Positions 34,520-50,209 of a stretch of DNA of 64,000 bases are shown here, piece by piece. Position numbers and translations under genes: made by a program. Position 1 is the first letter of the stretch. The number at the start of each line of letters is the position of its first letter. The notes under the pieces were generated by a model. The model saw only the letters and a program-made list of their open reading frames with translations, did no database searches and was not told where the DNA came from. Source of the DNA: Eubacteriales bacterium (GTDB lineage Bacteria > Bacillota > Clostridia > Oscillospirales > Oscillospiraceae). The stretch is taken from positions 24,189-88,188 of the forward strand of contig JAUNQI010000010.1 in the NCBI GenBank assembly GCA_030536255.1, in the 5' to 3' direction.

Positions 34520-35623
34520 TTACTTAAACAGCCATGCAGTCGGGAGATATCTGGATCCACCGGCAGCATTCGTCGGATTATTTTTAATTTCACCCTCATA
34601 CATCATGCAGGAAGAAGAACCGCCGTCCATATTGATGGCATTCACAGCGCCGTGGTCGATCATAATCCAGGCAAGCTCTTCATAGTTCAGACCGGGGCTG
34701 AAAAACTGACGGCCATCCACGCAAAGCATGAGAACCGTTCCGTCGGCACGCTGACCGATGCAGGTACGAGGATTCGATCCGCTTTCTCCCCAATAGAAGG
34801 TAGGCGCACCGTTCATAACAAGGATCGGTTCAAAGCTGACCGCATTTACCAGGCCGAGCTGACGGCATTCTTCCATGGAAAAGTCTCCGACATGGAAAAT
34901 ACCATTCGCATCAAATCCGCCAACACCGCCAATCGACTGATAGCTGTATTCCACACCGTCAATGATCGTAATACCATCCGGGAATCCGCCGGTACCTGCT
35001 CCGCCGGAGTCAATAAAACCGCCGGCATTGATTCCGCCAAGCGCGTCAAACGTGCTGATCATATCTTCGAGCATCAGACCATTACCGCCGAAGAATCCGG
35101 GGAAACCGACAAAGACACGCTTCGGATCCTGAATAGCAATCATATAACACTGAGAACCGGACTCTTTAAATTCAAGGTAGATAATACCGTCTCCGTCATC
35201 ATCCGTTACTCCGCCGACTTCCCAGGAGTCATTATCCGTATCGATCTGAATTTCTATCGGAGCCGAAGACTGCAGATCAGGAGTCGGGACAGGTCTTTCG
35301 TCCTCTTTTGCATTCAGCACAGAGTCAACTTCCTTCTCAGAAAGAAAAAGATTATTTATGAAGTCAAAACGTCTTGTTTCGGAAATCGTATGGATCCACA
35401 TATTTGAGAATGCCGGAGAAGGACCTTTTACAAGCTGGTACTCCAGAACAAGACCCGCAGTCCCCAGAACAAGAACCGTTACGATAATAAACCCGGCAAT
35501 TCTGTCCAGGAATTTATTAATGCCGTTCCATTTTTTCCGATAAAGCTTTTTCTCTTTTTCCAGAACTTTATCGTCATTTTCCGGAATATCATCGAATATT
35601 GTTTTCTGTTTATCTTTCTTCAC
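34520..35623 (-). CDS. Phosphodiester glycosidase (NAGPA-like) membrane protein
   Basis: The 367-residue protein has an N-terminal cytoplasmic Lys-rich stretch, one membrane helix (FIIVTVLVLGTAGLVLEYQ), and an extracytoplasmic NAGPA-type domain with GINAGGFIDSGG, CIGQRADGTVLMLCVDGRQ and the signature NAINMDGGSSSCMMY. Related enzymes cleave GlcNAc or other sugars from phosphodiester linkages, as in teichoic-acid or exopolysaccharide processing. A GTG start is used, with AAGAGG eight bases before it. First gene of a three-gene cluster. Confidence 0.88.
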   Translation of the reverse strand: MKKDKQKTIFDDIPENDDKVLEKEKKLYRKKWNGINKFLDRIAGFIIVTVLVLGTAGLVLEYQLVKGPSPAFSNMWIHTISETRRFDFINNLFLSEKEVDSVLNAKEDERPVPTPDLQSSAPIEIQIDTDNDSWEVGGVTDDDGDGIIYLEFKESGSQCYMIAIQDPKRVFVGFPGFFGGNGLMLEDMISTFDALGGINAGGFIDSGGAGTGGFPDGITIIDGVEYSYQSIGGVGGFDANGIFHVGDFSMEECRQLGLVNAVSFEPILVMNGAPTFYWGESGSNPRTCIGQRADGTVLMLCVDGRQFFSPGLNYEELAWIMIDHGAVNAINMDGGSSSCMMYEGEIKNNPTNAAGGSRYLPTAWLFK

Positions 35624-35683
35624 GATATAAACCTCTTGAACAAGATTGCATATAAATACAGAATATAGTTTATCACAGAAAAC

Positions 35684-35716
35684 AAAAAAACGCCACCCCT
35701 AAATAAGGGATGGCGT
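35684..35716 (-). terminator. Terminator of the rpsL-rpsG-fusA-tuf operon
   Basis: ACGCCA-CCCCT and AGGGA-TGGCGT arms (35690-35716) form a stable hairpin followed on the minus strand by TTTTTTTG. It stands 15 bases past the tuf stop. Confidence 0.9.
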
Positions 35717-35731
35717 AAAAGTTTTCAGATA

Positions 35732-36934
35732 TTACTCGTTGATAGCAATAACAACACCGGAACCAACGGTACGGCCGCCTTCACGAATTGCGAAACGAAG
35801 CTCGTTCTCAATTGCGATCGGGGTAATGAGCTCAACGTCCATATCTACGTTGTCGCCGGGCATGCACATCTCAACGCCTTCGGGGAGAGAGATAACGCCG
35901 GTAACGTCAGTGGTACGGAAGTAGAACTGAGGACGGTAGTTGTTGAAGAAAGGAGTATGACGTCCGCCTTCTTCTTTGGACAGAACGTAAACCTGACCTT
36001 TGAACTTGGTGTGGGGCTTGATGGAGTTGGGAGCAGCAAGAACCTGGCCACGCTCAACAGACTTCTTATCAATACCACGGAGGAGGCAGCCAACGTTGTC
36101 GCCTGCTTCTGCGTACTCGAGGGTCTTGTGGAACATCTCGGTACCGGTAACGGTGGTATCAGTGGACTCGTCCTTCAGGCCGACGATCTGAACCTTGTCG
36201 CCGATCTTAACAGTACCACGCTCTACACGGCCGGTAACAACAGTGCCACGTCCGGAGATGGTGAAAACGTCCTCGATAGGCATAAGGAAAGGAAGATCTG
36301 CCTTACGTGCAGGAGTAGGAATCCAGGAGTCAACAGCATCCATGAGCTCCTTGATGCATGCATACTCAGGAGCGGAAGGATCATTGGACTCACATACAAG
36401 AGCGTTAAGAGCGGAACCGTGAACGATAGGAGTATCGTCTCCGGGGAAGCCGTAGAAGTCAAGAAGCTCACGAACTTCCATCTCAACGAGCTCGAGGAGT
36501 TCGGGGTCATCAACCTGGTCGCACTTGTTCAGGAAAACAAGGATGGAAGGAACGTTAACCTGACGGGAAAGGAGAAGGTGCTCACGAGTCTGGGCCATAG
36601 GTCCATCGGAAGCAGCGATAACAAGGATTGCGCCGTCCATCTGTGCAGCGCCGGTGATCATGTTCTTAATGTAGTCAGCGTGGCCCGGGCAGTCAACGTG
36701 AGCATAGTGACGAGCAGCGGTCTCATACTCAACGTGAGCGGTGTTAATGGTGATACCACGTTCTCTCTCTTCAGGAGCCTTATCAATGCTGGAGTAATCG
36801 GTGTACTCTGCGCCGCCCTGCATAGCAAGGTACTTGGTGATTGCTGCGGTAAGAGTGGTCTTGCCGTGGTCAATGTGACCGATGGTGCCAATGTTTACAT
36901 GGGGCTTGGTTCTGTTGTACATCTGCTTTGCCAT
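35732..36934 (-). CDS. tuf: Translation elongation factor Tu
   Basis: The 400-residue GTPase delivers aminoacyl-tRNA to the ribosome. Visible motifs are [10 protein letters not shown] (G1), the [13 protein letters not shown] switch, [15 protein letters not shown] and FLNKCD, then domains 2 and 3 ending [14 protein letters not shown]. The codon use is strongly biased, as in highly expressed genes, which opens long antisense frames. It is the last gene of the str operon, 51 bases after fusA. Confidence 0.99.
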   Translation of the reverse strand: MAKQMYNRTKPHVNIGTIGHIDHGKTTLTAAITKYLAMQGGAEYTDYSSIDKAPEERERGITINTAHVEYETAARHYAHVDCPGHADYIKNMITGAAQMDGAILVIAASDGPMAQTREHLLLSRQVNVPSILVFLNKCDQVDDPELLELVEMEVRELLDFYGFPGDDTPIVHGSALNALVCESNDPSAPEYACIKELMDAVDSWIPTPARKADLPFLMPIEDVFTISGRGTVVTGRVERGTVKIGDKVQIVGLKDESTDTTVTGTEMFHKTLEYAEAGDNVGCLLRGIDKKSVERGQVLAAPNSIKPHTKFKGQVYVLSKEEGGRHTPFFNNYRPQFYFRTTDVTGVISLPEGVEMCMPGDNVDMDVELITPIAIENELRFAIREGGRTVGSGVVIAINE

Positions 36935-36985
36935 AATGAAAATCCTCCATATGAAAATTTTATTTTTTTAATTAATTAATGCAGT

Positions 36986-39067
36986 TCATCTGAACTTGCT
37001 GAAATCAAATCCGCTCTTATCCGTAAGAGCATCCTGCAGACTCTTAGGCAGCTCTGCGAAGTGGCTCGGCTCCATAACATATGTTGCTCTGCCCTGCGTT
37101 TTGCTGCGAAGGTCTGTCGCGTAGCCGAACATCGTTGAAAGAGGAACCTTTGCTTCTATCGAAGCGGTACCGTTTACGACATCCGAGCCTGTAATCTGTC
37201 CGCGCCTTGCATTGACATCTCCCATAACATCTTCGGGAGCGGTAACAACTACCTTCATAATGGGCTCAAGCAAGGTCGGAGAAGCTTTCTGGCTTGCTTC
37301 CTTGAAAGCCATGCTTCCGCATATCTTGAAAGCGAGTTCGGAAGAGTCAACCTCATGAAATGAACCGTCCAGCAGCGTCGCTTTTACATCAACGACCTGA
37401 TATCCTGCCAGCTCACCGGAGAGCATTGCTCCCTGAATTCCCTGATCAACACATGGAATGAATTCCTTCGGAATCGCACCGCCTGTAACTTTATTAATGA
37501 ACTCATAACCTTTTCCGGGTTCATTCGGTTCAATCATCAGTTTGACGTGTGCGAACTGGCCCTTGCCGCCTGTCTGACGTACATAACGCGTATCGACCGT
37601 TGCAGACTTTTTCACCGTCTCCTTATAGGAAACCTGCGGTTTTCCGACATTTGCCTCAACCTTAAACTCCCGGAGGAGTCTGTCTACGATTATTTCCAGA
37701 TGGAGCTCGCCCATTCCTGCAATAATCGTCTGACCGGTCTCTTCATCCGTGTAGGTCTTAAACGTCGGATCCTCTTCAGAAAGCTTCTGAAGGGCAATTG
37801 CCATTTTCTCCTGTCCGGCTTTTGTTTTCGGTTCTATCGCAACACGAATAACCGGCTCGGGGAATTCCATGGATTCAAGAATAATCTGATGTTTGTCATC
37901 ACAAAGAGTGTCGCCCGTCGTCGTGGTTTTCAGACCGACGGCTGCGGCAATATCACCGGAATAAACATTCTCGATATCTTCTCTGTGATTGGCGTGCATC
38001 TGAAGGATTCGGCCGAGTCTTTCTCTCTGGCCTTTCGTGGAATTCATGCAGGTCGAACCCGTTTCGAATGTACCGGAATACACTCTGAAAAACGTCAGGC
38101 GCCCTACAAACGGATCCGTCATGATCTTGAATGCAAGGGCTGAAAACGGAGCTGAATCATCAGCGGAACGGGTCTCGAGCTCATCCGTCTTTGGATTTTT
38201 TCCTTCGATCGGAGGAACATCCAGGGGGGACGGCATGTAATCCACAATTGCATCAAGCAGCTTCTGAACGCCTTTGTTTTTGTAGGACGTTCCGCAGGTA
38301 ACCGGAACCATCTTTACATCAACAGTAGCTTTTCTGATCGCCGCTCTGATTTTATCGGAAGGCACATCTTCTCCGTTGAGATACAGTTCCATGATCTCAT
38401 CATCGAAGTCTGACACTGCCTCCAGGAGCTTCTCACGATACTCTGCCGCTAAGGAAGCCATTTCCTGCGGAATTTCCTCCACTCTGACATCCCGGCCAAG
38501 TTCATCGTAATAAATGTCAGCGTTCATATCCACCAGATCAACAATCCCGCGGAAGGTGTCCTCAACTCCGATCGGAAGCTGGATCGGAACGGCATTGCAT
38601 TTCAGCCTCTTATGAACCATATCAAGGACACGATAGAAATCTGCTCCATTTATGTCCATCTTATTGACATAGATCATACGGGGAACATTGTAATGATCCG
38701 CCTGTCTCCAGACTGTTTCGGACTGAGGCTCCACACCGCCCTTTGCACACAGGACAGTAACACAGCCGTCAAGCACTCTGAGAGAACGCTCAACCTCTGC
38801 CGTGAAGTCTACGTGACCCGGAGTATCAATAATATTGATCCTCGTGTCATTCCAGAAGCAGGTGGTAGCAGCGGAGGTGATCGTGATCCCTCTCTCCTGC
38901 TCCTGCTCCATCCAGTCCATGGTTGCGGTGCCTTCGTGGGTCTCACCGAGCTTATAGTTTATACCGGTGTAGAAAAGAATACGCTCTGTAGTCGTCGTCT
39001 TTCCGGCATCAATATGAGCCATGATCCCGATGTTTCTTGTTTTTTCAAGCGAATATTGTCTCGGCAT
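36986..39067 (-). CDS. fusA: Translation elongation factor G
   Basis: The 693-residue translocase shows [19 protein letters not shown], the switch [30 protein letters not shown] and [10 protein letters not shown], followed by domains II-V with [10 protein letters not shown] and a normal C-terminus. Length is standard for bacterial EF-G. It lies 18 bases after rpsG in the str operon. Confidence 0.99.
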   Translation of the reverse strand: MPRQYSLEKTRNIGIMAHIDAGKTTTTERILFYTGINYKLGETHEGTATMDWMEQEQERGITITSAATTCFWNDTRINIIDTPGHVDFTAEVERSLRVLDGCVTVLCAKGGVEPQSETVWRQADHYNVPRMIYVNKMDINGADFYRVLDMVHKRLKCNAVPIQLPIGVEDTFRGIVDLVDMNADIYYDELGRDVRVEEIPQEMASLAAEYREKLLEAVSDFDDEIMELYLNGEDVPSDKIRAAIRKATVDVKMVPVTCGTSYKNKGVQKLLDAIVDYMPSPLDVPPIEGKNPKTDELETRSADDSAPFSALAFKIMTDPFVGRLTFFRVYSGTFETGSTCMNSTKGQRERLGRILQMHANHREDIENVYSGDIAAAVGLKTTTTGDTLCDDKHQIILESMEFPEPVIRVAIEPKTKAGQEKMAIALQKLSEEDPTFKTYTDEETGQTIIAGMGELHLEIIVDRLLREFKVEANVGKPQVSYKETVKKSATVDTRYVRQTGGKGQFAHVKLMIEPNEPGKGYEFINKVTGGAIPKEFIPCVDQGIQGAMLSGELAGYQVVDVKATLLDGSFHEVDSSELAFKICGSMAFKEASQKASPTLLEPIMKVVVTAPEDVMGDVNARRGQITGSDVVNGTASIEAKVPLSTMFGYATDLRSKTQGRATYVMEPSHFAELPKSLQDALTDKSGFDFSKFR

Positions 39068-39085
39068 CTGATTCTCCTGAGAGGA

Positions 39086-39556
39086 TTACCATCTGAAGTG
39101 TGCGAAAGCCTTGTTGGCTTCTGCATTCTTGTGCATGTCTTCGCGTTTTTTCACTGCGGAGCCTGTATTGTTGCAGGCATCCATAATCTCGCCTGCAAGG
39201 CGCTCTTTCATGGTCTTCTCACCGCGTTTGCGTGAGTAATCCACGAGCCAGCGGAGTGCGAGAGTCTGGCGGCGGGCAGGTCTTACTTCGATAGGAACCT
39301 GATATGTTGCACCACCAATACGACGAGCCTTAACTTCAAGACTCGGCATAATATTATTCATTGCTTCATTAAAAGCATCAAGAGGCTCTTTACCGGTCTT
39401 ATCCTTAATGATATCAAATGCATCATAAACGACCTTCTGAGCTACTCCCTTTTTGCCGTCGAGCATAACGCCGTTTATAAGCTTGGTTACAAGAACGGAA
39501 TTATACATAGGATCCGGCAAGATTTCTCTTTTGGGAACGTTTCCTCTTCTGGGCAC
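39086..39556 (-). CDS. rpsG: 30S ribosomal protein S7
   Basis: The 156-residue S7 begins [16 protein letters not shown], read from a GTG at 39556: this matches the family start and AAGGAGGG stands just upstream. An in-frame upstream extension would add six residues and run over the ribosome site. The rest ([30 protein letters not shown]) is typical. It follows rpsL in the str operon. Confidence 0.98.
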   Translation of the reverse strand: MPRRGNVPKREILPDPMYNSVLVTKLINGVMLDGKKGVAQKVVYDAFDIIKDKTGKEPLDAFNEAMNNIMPSLEVKARRIGGATYQVPIEVRPARRQTLALRWLVDYSRKRGEKTMKERLAGEIMDACNNTGSAVKKREDMHKNAEANKAFAHFRW

Positions 39557-39673
39557 GTTGCTTCCCTCCTTCATTAAAAAATGGAATCATAGGTACTCAA
39601 ACGCTGAATAAGCGTCCGTTTGCGCCCTGAGGTTTATATCAAAACCTTAGGGCAAATCTGCCTTTGGTTGAAA

Positions 39674-40099
39674 TTACTTCTTCTTTGCAGCTTTGGGTCT
39701 CTTTGCACCATACTTGGAGCGGGCCTGCATACGGCCGTTGACACCCTGAGCATCGAGGGTACCGCGGATAATGTGGTAACGGACACCAGGAAGGTCCTTT
39801 ACACGACCGCCACGGATCATAACGACGGAGTGCTCCTGAAGATTATGACCAATACCGGGGATATAAGCAGTGACTTCATAACCATTTGTCAATCTGACAC
39901 GGGCGATTTTACGCAGAGCGGAGTTAGGCTTTTTAGGAGTGGATGTACGAACAGCCGTGCATACACCGCGCTTCTGAGGGGAGCTCAGATCAGTCTCCTT
40001 ATTCTTAAGAGTGTTCAGACCCTTCTGCATTGCAGGAGAAGTGCTCTTATAGGTAACCTTTTCTCTGCCTTTTCTCACCAACTGGTTAAAAGTAGGCAT
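39674..40099 (-). CDS. rpsL: 30S ribosomal protein S12
   Basis: The 141-residue S12 starts [15 protein letters not shown] and contains [11 protein letters not shown] and [13 protein letters not shown], the two loops where streptomycin-resistance changes fall. Both Lys (42 and 87 in E. coli numbering) are wild type. It heads the str operon and ends in the usual Lys-rich tail. Confidence 0.99.
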   Translation of the reverse strand: MPTFNQLVRKGREKVTYKSTSPAMQKGLNTLKNKETDLSSPQKRGVCTAVRTSTPKKPNSALRKIARVRLTNGYEVTAYIPGIGHNLQEHSVVMIRGGRVKDLPGVRYHIIRGTLDAQGVNGRMQARSKYGAKRPKAAKKK

Positions 40100-40162
40100 T
40101 TTTTTCCTCCTTTCCTCAAGACTATTTTTTACGTAAGGCGAAATAACCCCACGCAGTCCAGA

Positions 40163-40191
40163 ATTTTAGCATATTGAACAAAGTTAGTCAA
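40163..40191 (-). promoter_or_regulatory. Promoter of the str operon
   Basis: TTGACT (40191-40186) and TAAAAT (40168-40163) with a 17-base spacer on the minus strand, followed by a G+C-rich start region. The hexamers and spacing are the same as in the rpoB promoter. Confidence 0.85.
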
Positions 40192-40221
40192 CATTTTTTG
40201 TTAAAAACAGAGAAATTATTT

Positions 40222-40250
40222 TTTACTTTTTCTATCAGATATGATATACT
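40222..40250 (+). promoter_or_regulatory. Promoter of rfbB-rfbA
   Basis: TTTACT (40222-40227) and TATACT (40245-40250) with a 17-base spacer, about 50 bases before the rfbB ATG. It is divergent from the str promoter. Confidence 0.7.
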
Positions 40251-40300
40251 GATCGCACATCATTCCGGAACTTTTCATTATTAAATACGGAGAAACAGAA

Positions 40301-41338
40301 ATGACCATTATCGTAACGGGCGGAGCGGGATTTATCGGCTCCAACTTCATATTCCATATGATGGAAGCGCATCCGGATTACCGGATCATCTGCATAGACA
40401 AGCTTACCTATGCGGGCAATTTATCCACGCTTGCCCCGCTCATGAACAGCAGCAGATTCCGTTTTGTAAAGGAGGATATCTGCAACAGAGAAGCTGTTTA
40501 TGATCTGTTTCAGCAGGAGCACCCGGATATCGTTGTTAATTTCGCCGCGGAAAGTCATGTGGACCGGTCCATTGAAAATCCCGAAATTTTTCTCCAGACA
40601 AATATCATCGGCACGTCCGTTCTGATGGATGCCTGCAGGAAATACGGGATTACAAGGTATCATCAGGTCTCCACGGACGAAGTATACGGAGACCTTCCCC
40701 TCGACAGGCCGGATCTTTTCTTTACGGAAGAGACGCCGATCCATACATCCAGCCCGTATTCTTCTTCCAAGGCGGCAGCGGATCTTCTTGCCATGGCTTA
40801 CCGGCGCACCTACGAACTTCCCGTAACGATCTCACGCTGCTCAAACAATTACGGCCCGTATCATTTCCCCGAGAAGCTCATTCCGCTGATGATCATTAAT
40901 GCGCTGAATGGGAAGCCTCTGCCTGTCTACGGAGAAGGGCTGAACGTCCGGGACTGGCTGTACGTGGAAGATCACTGCAAAGCCATCGATCTGGTGATTC
41001 ACAACGGGCGGGTCGGCGAAGTCTATAACATCGGCGGACACAACGAAATGAAGAACATCGACATTGTCCGGCTGATCTGCCAGGAGCTCGACAGGCTCGG
41101 GAAAACGGACAACGCCGAACGGCTGATTACGCATGTAACGGACCGCAAGGGACATGACATGCGATACGCGATCGATCCGACCAAGATCCACAGCGAGCTC
41201 GGCTGGCTCCCGGAGACAAAATTCGCGGACGGAATTAAAAAGACAATCCGCTGGTATCTTGAAAACGAGGAATGGTGGGATAACATCATCCGGGGAGAAT
41301 ACCAGACCTATTATGAAAGGATGTACGGCAACAGATGA
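40301..41338 (+). CDS. rfbB: dTDP-glucose 4,6-dehydratase
   Basis: The 345-residue SDR enzyme makes dTDP-4-keto-6-deoxyglucose in the dTDP-rhamnose pathway. It shows the NAD loop [10 protein letters not shown], the [11 protein letters not shown] stretch, the catalytic STDEVYGDL and [11 protein letters not shown] (Tyr-x3-Lys), and [17 protein letters not shown]. It overlaps rfbA by four bases. rfbC and rfbD are not in the window. Confidence 0.96.
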   Translation: MTIIVTGGAGFIGSNFIFHMMEAHPDYRIICIDKLTYAGNLSTLAPLMNSSRFRFVKEDICNREAVYDLFQQEHPDIVVNFAAESHVDRSIENPEIFLQTNIIGTSVLMDACRKYGITRYHQVSTDEVYGDLPLDRPDLFFTEETPIHTSSPYSSSKAAADLLAMAYRRTYELPVTISRCSNNYGPYHFPEKLIPLMIINALNGKPLPVYGEGLNVRDWLYVEDHCKAIDLVIHNGRVGEVYNIGGHNEMKNIDIVRLICQELDRLGKTDNAERLITHVTDRKGHDMRYAIDPTKIHSELGWLPETKFADGIKKTIRWYLENEEWWDNIIRGEYQTYYERMYGNR

Positions 41339-42219
41339 AAGGCATCGTGCTTGCGGGCGGGTCCGGAACAAGGCTGTATCCGATAACGATGGTAACATCC
41401 AAGCAGCTTCTTCCCGTATATGACAAGCCCATGATTTACTATCCCCTTTCCATGCTCATGCTTGCGGGGATAAAGGATATTCTTATTATTTCCACGCCGG
41501 ATGACACGCCGAAATTTGAAAAGCTGCTCGGTAACGGGAGCGCTTTCGGCGTAAATCTCTCCTACTGCGTTCAACCTTCTCCGGACGGCCTGGCGCAGGC
41601 ATTCATTCTCGGCGAGGAATTCATCGGAGATGACGCCTGCGCAATGGTTCTCGGTGACAATATCTTTTTCGGGAACGGAATAAGCAGGCTTCTCAGAGAC
41701 GCCGTAAAGGATGCCGAAGAGAACGGAAGAGCCTCTGTTTTCGGCTACAGCGTGCAGGATCCGGAACGATTCGGCGTTGTTGAATTCGATAAAAACGGCA
41801 GGGCTGTTTCCATTGAGGAAAAGCCGAAGGAGCCGAAAAGCAATTATGCTGTCACAGGTCTCTACTTTTATCCGAAAGGCGTCAGCAAGCTTGCCGGAAC
41901 GATTCAGCCCTCCGCACGCGGGGAGCTTGAGATCACGACGCTGAATGAAATGTATCTTCAGACCGGGCTGCTTGATGTTCAGGTACTGTCAAGAGGCTTT
42001 GCCTGGCTGGATACCGGAACCGTTGATTCTCTCCTTGATGCCGCGCAGTTCGTTCAGATGCTTGAAAAGCGACAGAATATGCAGATTTCCGCGATTGAAG
42101 AAATCGCCTGGCGAAACGGATGGATCTCTGACAGTCAGTTGAATGAAGCCGCGGAAAAATACGGAAAGAGCCCCTACGGACGGCATCTGAAAAACCTTGT
42201 TGAAGGAAGGATCTTCTGA
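41335..42219 (+). CDS. rfbA: Glucose-1-phosphate thymidylyltransferase
   Basis: The 294-residue nucleotidyltransferase makes dTDP-glucose. Motifs: [67 protein letters not shown] and GFAWLDTGT. Length matches the RmlA family. Its start overlaps the rfbB stop (ATGA). The supplied dTDP-sugar may feed the glycosyltransferases elsewhere in the window. Confidence 0.97.
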   Translation: MKGIVLAGGSGTRLYPITMVTSKQLLPVYDKPMIYYPLSMLMLAGIKDILIISTPDDTPKFEKLLGNGSAFGVNLSYCVQPSPDGLAQAFILGEEFIGDDACAMVLGDNIFFGNGISRLLRDAVKDAEENGRASVFGYSVQDPERFGVVEFDKNGRAVSIEEKPKEPKSNYAVTGLYFYPKGVSKLAGTIQPSARGELEITTLNEMYLQTGLLDVQVLSRGFAWLDTGTVDSLLDAAQFVQMLEKRQNMQISAIEEIAWRNGWISDSQLNEAAEKYGKSPYGRHLKNLVEGRIF

Positions 42220-42309
42220 AAAGAAAAATTCCCTGCATTCAGCAGAAGTGTAATGTTTTTATTATAATTTGGAATCATAACAGGCTAAAGCTGACATAGT
42301 ATTCTATCA

Positions 42310-42345
42310 GAAATCCCCGGCCCACATGGACCGGGGATTTTTCTG
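42310..42345. terminator. Terminator between rfbA and rpoC
   Basis: AAATCCCCGG (42311-42320) pairs with CCGGGGATTT (42331-42340) around ten bases, with TTTTTCTG on +. The minus side has only a weak T-run but is the only hairpin past rpoC. Confidence 0.85.
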
Positions 42346-42373
42346 CTTCGGTCAGAAGTCTATACCTATTCAA

Positions 42374-46108
<3,735 letters not shown>

Positions 46109-49100
46109 TTATATACCCTCCTCTTCATTATTGCTGTAATCATCGAAATCGAAATCGGTTCCGAACTCGTCGATCATTTCGTCGGGAACATTCTCGATGC
46201 TGTAGCCGTCAACATCAAAGTCTTCATCAGACGGAGCGAAGAGCTCATCGTCGCTGTCCTTGTAGACAGGAGCATCATCATCGTCATCATCCTTGAGCTC
46301 AACAGGATTATTGTCCTTGTCCAGCAGCGTAACATTCAGGCACAGAGACTGAAGCTCCTTGACCAGAACTTTAAATGCCTCCGGAATACCGGGATGAGGA
46401 ATGTTATTTCCTTTGACGATCGCTTCATAGGTCTTCACACGGCCGGTAACGTCATCGGACTTGACAGTAAGGATCTCCTGAAGCGTATAGGCAGCGCCGT
46501 ATGCTTCAAGTGCCCAAACTTCCATTTCACCGAAACGCTGTCCGCCGAACTGCGCCTTACCGCCGAGCGGCTGCTGGGTAACAAGAGAATAAGGACCGGT
46601 TGAACGGGCATGAATCTTATCATCAACGAGGTGGTGCAGCTTCAGGAAGTAGACCCAGCCGACAGTGACATCATTATCGAATTTTTCACCGGTACGGCCG
46701 TCGTACATTACGGATTTTCCGTCTTCACGGAGACCGGCCTGACGAAGAGTATCACGAATCGTCTCTTCGTTTGCGCCATTGAATATCGGGGTAGCAACCT
46801 TCCAGCCGAGAGCTTGAGCTGCATAGCCAAGGTGAACCTCAAGCACCTGACCGATGTTCATACGGGAAGGAACACCCAGAGGATTCAGAACGATATCGAG
46901 CGGTCTGCCATCCGGGAGATAAGGCATATCCTCACGGGGAAGGATACGGGAAACAACGCCCTTATTACCGTGACGACCCGCCATCTTATCGCCGACAGAA
47001 ATCTTACGCTTCTGGGCAATGTAAACACGGACGACCTGATTGACGCCGGGGCTCATTTCATCGCCGTTTTCACGGGTAAATACCTTAACATCAACAATGA
47101 TACCGGATTCACCGTGAGGAACCTTCAGCGAGGTATCACGGACTTCGCGGGCTTTTTCACCGAAGATCGCACGGAGCAGGCGCTCTTCAGCTGTAAGATC
47201 GGTTTCGCCCTTCGGAGTTACTTTTCCGACAAGGATATCTCCGGAAGTAACCTCCGCACCGACCATAATGATTCCGCGCTCATCCAGATATTTCAGAGCA
47301 TCGTCACCGACACCGGGAATATCTCTGGTAATTTCCTCGGGACCAAGCTTCGTATCTCTGGAATCACACTCGTATTCTTCAATATGTATGGAAGTAAATA
47401 CATCTTCCATAACGAGGCGCTCATTCAGAAGAATAGCGTCTTCGTAGTTATAGCCTTCCCAGTTCATATAACCGACAAGGATATTCTTTCCGAGGGAGAG
47501 CTCTCCTTCAGAAGTGCTCGGGCCATCTGCAAGAACAGATCCCTTTTCAACGCGCTCGCCGATATTTACGATCGGACGCTGGTTGATGCACGTACCCTGG
47601 TTGGAACGGGCAAACTTAATAAGCTTATAGGATTTTATGTCGCCGTCATCATATTTGACGGAAACACTTCTGGAATCGACCTTCGTGACAACACCGCTCT
47701 TCTCTGCAAGAATGCAGACACCGGAGTCAACCGCGCATTTATGCTCAATTCCGGTTGCTACGATAGGAGCCTGGGTCGTAAGGAGAGGAACTGCCTGACG
47801 CTGCATGTTTGCACCCATCAGAGCACGGTTTGCGTCGTCATTCTCGAGGAACGGGATCATTGCGGTAGCAATGGAAACCATCATCTTCGGGGAAACGTCC
47901 ATGTAGTCAACATCTTCACGGTTGACTTCAATGGTATCGTTGCGGTGACGGCAGGTAATACGCTTGTTGAGAAGCATTCCGTTCTCATCAAGCGGCTCAG
48001 ATGCCTGGCATACCTTAAATTCATCTTCCATGTCAGCGGTCATATACTCGATCGTATCCGTGACCTTGCATGTTCCCTTTTCGATCTTACGGAAAGGAGC
48101 GATCAGGAATCCGTATTCATTTGCGCGGGCATAGGAGGCAAGATAGGAGATCAGACCGATGTTCGGGCCTTCAGGAGTTTCAATCGGGCAAAGTCTGCCG
48201 TAATGAGTATAGTGAACATCTCGGACATCGAAGGAAGCTCTTTCACGGGAAAGACCGCCGGGGCCGAGAGCGGACATACGGCGTTTATGCGTAAGCTCGG
48301 AAAGCGGGTTCGTCTGGTCCATAAACTGAGACAGCGGAGAAGAACCGAAAAATTCCTTTATCGCAGCTGTTACAGGACGGATATTGATCAGGCTCTGCGG
48401 AGTGACGATATCCAGATCCTGAAGCGTCATACGTTCACGGATTACTCTCTCCATGCGGCTGAAGCCGATACGGAACTGATTCTGGAGAAGCTCACCGACG
48501 CAGCGGACACGTCTGTTGCCGAGATGGTCAATGTCATCCGGATCGCCGATGCCGTGAGCGAGGCAGTTCAGGTAGTTGACAGAAGCAAAAATATCATCGG
48601 CTACGATGTGCTTCGGAATGAGAAGCTCGATATTTGCCTTGATGGCCATACGAAGAGCTTCTTCGTCTCCGGCGCATTCCTCGGCGATTTGCTTCATAAC
48701 GACGCCGCGGACCTTTTCCTTCAGAGCGACGCCTTCGGACATCAGCTTCTGCTTCAGGTCTTCGCCGATGTAAAGAGCAATGTCCACCATTCCGTTTCCG
48801 AAAATACGAACCTTTTCGCCTTCAATATCAAGCCAGATGGAGTTTACTCCGGCTTCAACGATCTCTCTTGCCTTATCCTTGGAGATAACGTCTCCCGCAT
48901 CTGCAAGAATTTCTCCTGTAAACGGGCTGACAACGGGCTCGGCAAGCTTAAATCCGGAAATACGGGGATACAGAGACAGCTTCTTGTTGAACTTATAACG
49001 GCCGACGTTGGAAATTTCATAACGGCGGCGGTCATAGAACAGACCGTAGAGCAGGCTTTCCGCAGACTCAACCGTCGGAGGATCGCCCGGGCGAAGCTTG

Positions 49101-49873
49101 CGGTAGATCTCAAGGAGACACTCTTCGCGGGATTCCGCGGTGTCCTTGTCTATCGTGGAAACAATTCTCGCATCATTTCCGAAGAGCTCCTTCAGACGCT
49201 CATTCGTGGTCGCGCCTACAATAGGATCGTCAATGCAGGAAAGCCACGTTGACGGTTCTTCCGGAACATAAGCACCCATTGCCTTCAGGAACCAGGTAAT
49301 AGGAAGCTTACGGTTTTTATCGATACGGACATTAAACATGTCCTGAGCATCCGTCTCATACTCGAGCCATGCGCCATGATAAGGAATCACCGTCGAAGCA
49401 TACATCGCCGTAAGAGATTTATCAAAGCTTCTCTCAAAGTAAACGCCGGGAGAACGGACGATCTGAGAAACAATAACTCTTTCTGCACCGTTGATAACAA
49501 AAGTACCGCCGGCCGTCATGAGTGGGAAATCTCCCATGAAGATTTCCTGTTCCTTGATCTCTTCGGTTTCCTTGTTGCGAAGACGGACCTTCACCTTTAA
49601 GGGTGCAGCATATGTGGCATCACGCGCCTTGCATTCCTCTTCGGAATACTTAGCATCCTCAGCACACATCGAATAATCGATAAAGCTGAGTTCAAGATTT
49701 CCGGAGTAGTCGGAAACGGAATCAACATCATGAAAAACTTCACGAAGTCCGGTCTCCAGGAACCATTTATAGGAGCTCTTCTGGATCTCCAGGAGATTCG
49801 GCATTTCCATAATCTCCTCGGTGCGAGCAAAACTCTTTCTCAGGGTCTTGCCATACAGAACATCTTTCGGCAT
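46109..49873 (-). CDS. rpoB: DNA-directed RNA polymerase beta subunit
   Basis: The 1254-residue subunit starts [18 protein letters not shown] at an ATG with AAGGAG seven bases upstream; a longer frame to 50020 runs back through the leader and is rejected. The rifampicin pocket [20 protein letters not shown] and [15 protein letters not shown] is wild type at the usual resistance positions. The C-terminus is extended by a very acidic Asp/Glu tail of about 60 residues ([16 protein letters not shown] and beyond). No rplJ-rplL precede it. Confidence 0.98.
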   Translation of the reverse strand: MPKDVLYGKTLRKSFARTEEIMEMPNLLEIQKSSYKWFLETGLREVFHDVDSVSDYSGNLELSFIDYSMCAEDAKYSEEECKARDATYAAPLKVKVRLRNKETEEIKEQEIFMGDFPLMTAGGTFVINGAERVIVSQIVRSPGVYFERSFDKSLTAMYASTVIPYHGAWLEYETDAQDMFNVRIDKNRKLPITWFLKAMGAYVPEEPSTWLSCIDDPIVGATTNERLKELFGNDARIVSTIDKDTAESREECLLEIYRKLRPGDPPTVESAESLLYGLFYDRRRYEISNVGRYKFNKKLSLYPRISGFKLAEPVVSPFTGEILADAGDVISKDKAREIVEAGVNSIWLDIEGEKVRIFGNGMVDIALYIGEDLKQKLMSEGVALKEKVRGVVMKQIAEECAGDEEALRMAIKANIELLIPKHIVADDIFASVNYLNCLAHGIGDPDDIDHLGNRRVRCVGELLQNQFRIGFSRMERVIRERMTLQDLDIVTPQSLINIRPVTAAIKEFFGSSPLSQFMDQTNPLSELTHKRRMSALGPGGLSRERASFDVRDVHYTHYGRLCPIETPEGPNIGLISYLASYARANEYGFLIAPFRKIEKGTCKVTDTIEYMTADMEDEFKVCQASEPLDENGMLLNKRITCRHRNDTIEVNREDVDYMDVSPKMMVSIATAMIPFLENDDANRALMGANMQRQAVPLLTTQAPIVATGIEHKCAVDSGVCILAEKSGVVTKVDSRSVSVKYDDGDIKSYKLIKFARSNQGTCINQRPIVNIGERVEKGSVLADGPSTSEGELSLGKNILVGYMNWEGYNYEDAILLNERLVMEDVFTSIHIEEYECDSRDTKLGPEEITRDIPGVGDDALKYLDERGIIMVGAEVTSGDILVGKVTPKGETDLTAEERLLRAIFGEKAREVRDTSLKVPHGESGIIVDVKVFTRENGDEMSPGVNQVVRVYIAQKRKISVGDKMAGRHGNKGVVSRILPREDMPYLPDGRPLDIVLNPLGVPSRMNIGQVLEVHLGYAAQALGWKVATPIFNGANEETIRDTLRQAGLREDGKSVMYDGRTGEKFDNDVTVGWVYFLKLHHLVDDKIHARSTGPYSLVTQQPLGGKAQFGGQRFGEMEVWALEAYGAAYTLQEILTVKSDDVTGRVKTYEAIVKGNNIPHPGIPEAFKVLVKELQSLCLNVTLLDKDNNPVELKDDDDDDAPVYKDSDDELFAPSDEDFDVDGYSIENVPDEMIDEFGTDFDFDDYSNNEEEGI

Positions 49874-50032
49874 GAGTACACTCCTTATGACTATTATTCC
49901 CTTCAGCGTTAAAACGCCGAAGTGCGTTGTTACTTTTTTATTTTCCCTATTGATTACTGAAAAGCGGTTTGCTATAATGTAAACAGAAAAAGGAAAAGGG
50001 CATAGTATGCCTTTCAGCACACTAACCGTTTT

Positions 50033-50061
50033 ATTTTAACATCTTGGCTATTTTTAGTCAA
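50033..50061 (-). promoter_or_regulatory. Promoter of rpoB-rpoC, with leader
   Basis: TTGACT (50061-50056) and TAAAAT (50038-50033), spacer 17, on the minus strand. The transcript leader of about 150 bases (49874-50026) holds a short GGCATA/TATGCC hairpin at 49999-50011 and nothing else clear. The rest of the gap to 50209 is A+T-rich. Confidence 0.8.
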
Positions 50062-50209
50062 GGTTTTTTTATTTTTATTTTTCTGTGTGCGGTCTCTCCG
50101 GATGGAGTGCCATTGACAAGCATCGGCAAATACAATAATATACGCTAATGGAAGAACTAATCTCAAAACAGTAGTCATTCGAAACGGAAAGACAAATTGG
50201 AGATACATA

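Noticed and set aside
35957..36979. A 340-codon open frame antisense to tuf
   Set aside because: Biased codons of EF-Tu leave this frame open; no start signals and low-complexity product.
46610..49252. An 880-codon open frame antisense to rpoB
   Set aside because: It is a mirror of the strongly biased codon use of rpoB; no ribosome site, and the sense gene is certain.
49874..50020. N-terminal extension of rpoB to 50020
   Set aside because: The family begins MPKDV-like at 49873 with AAGGAG, and the extension has non-conserved, leader-like sequence.
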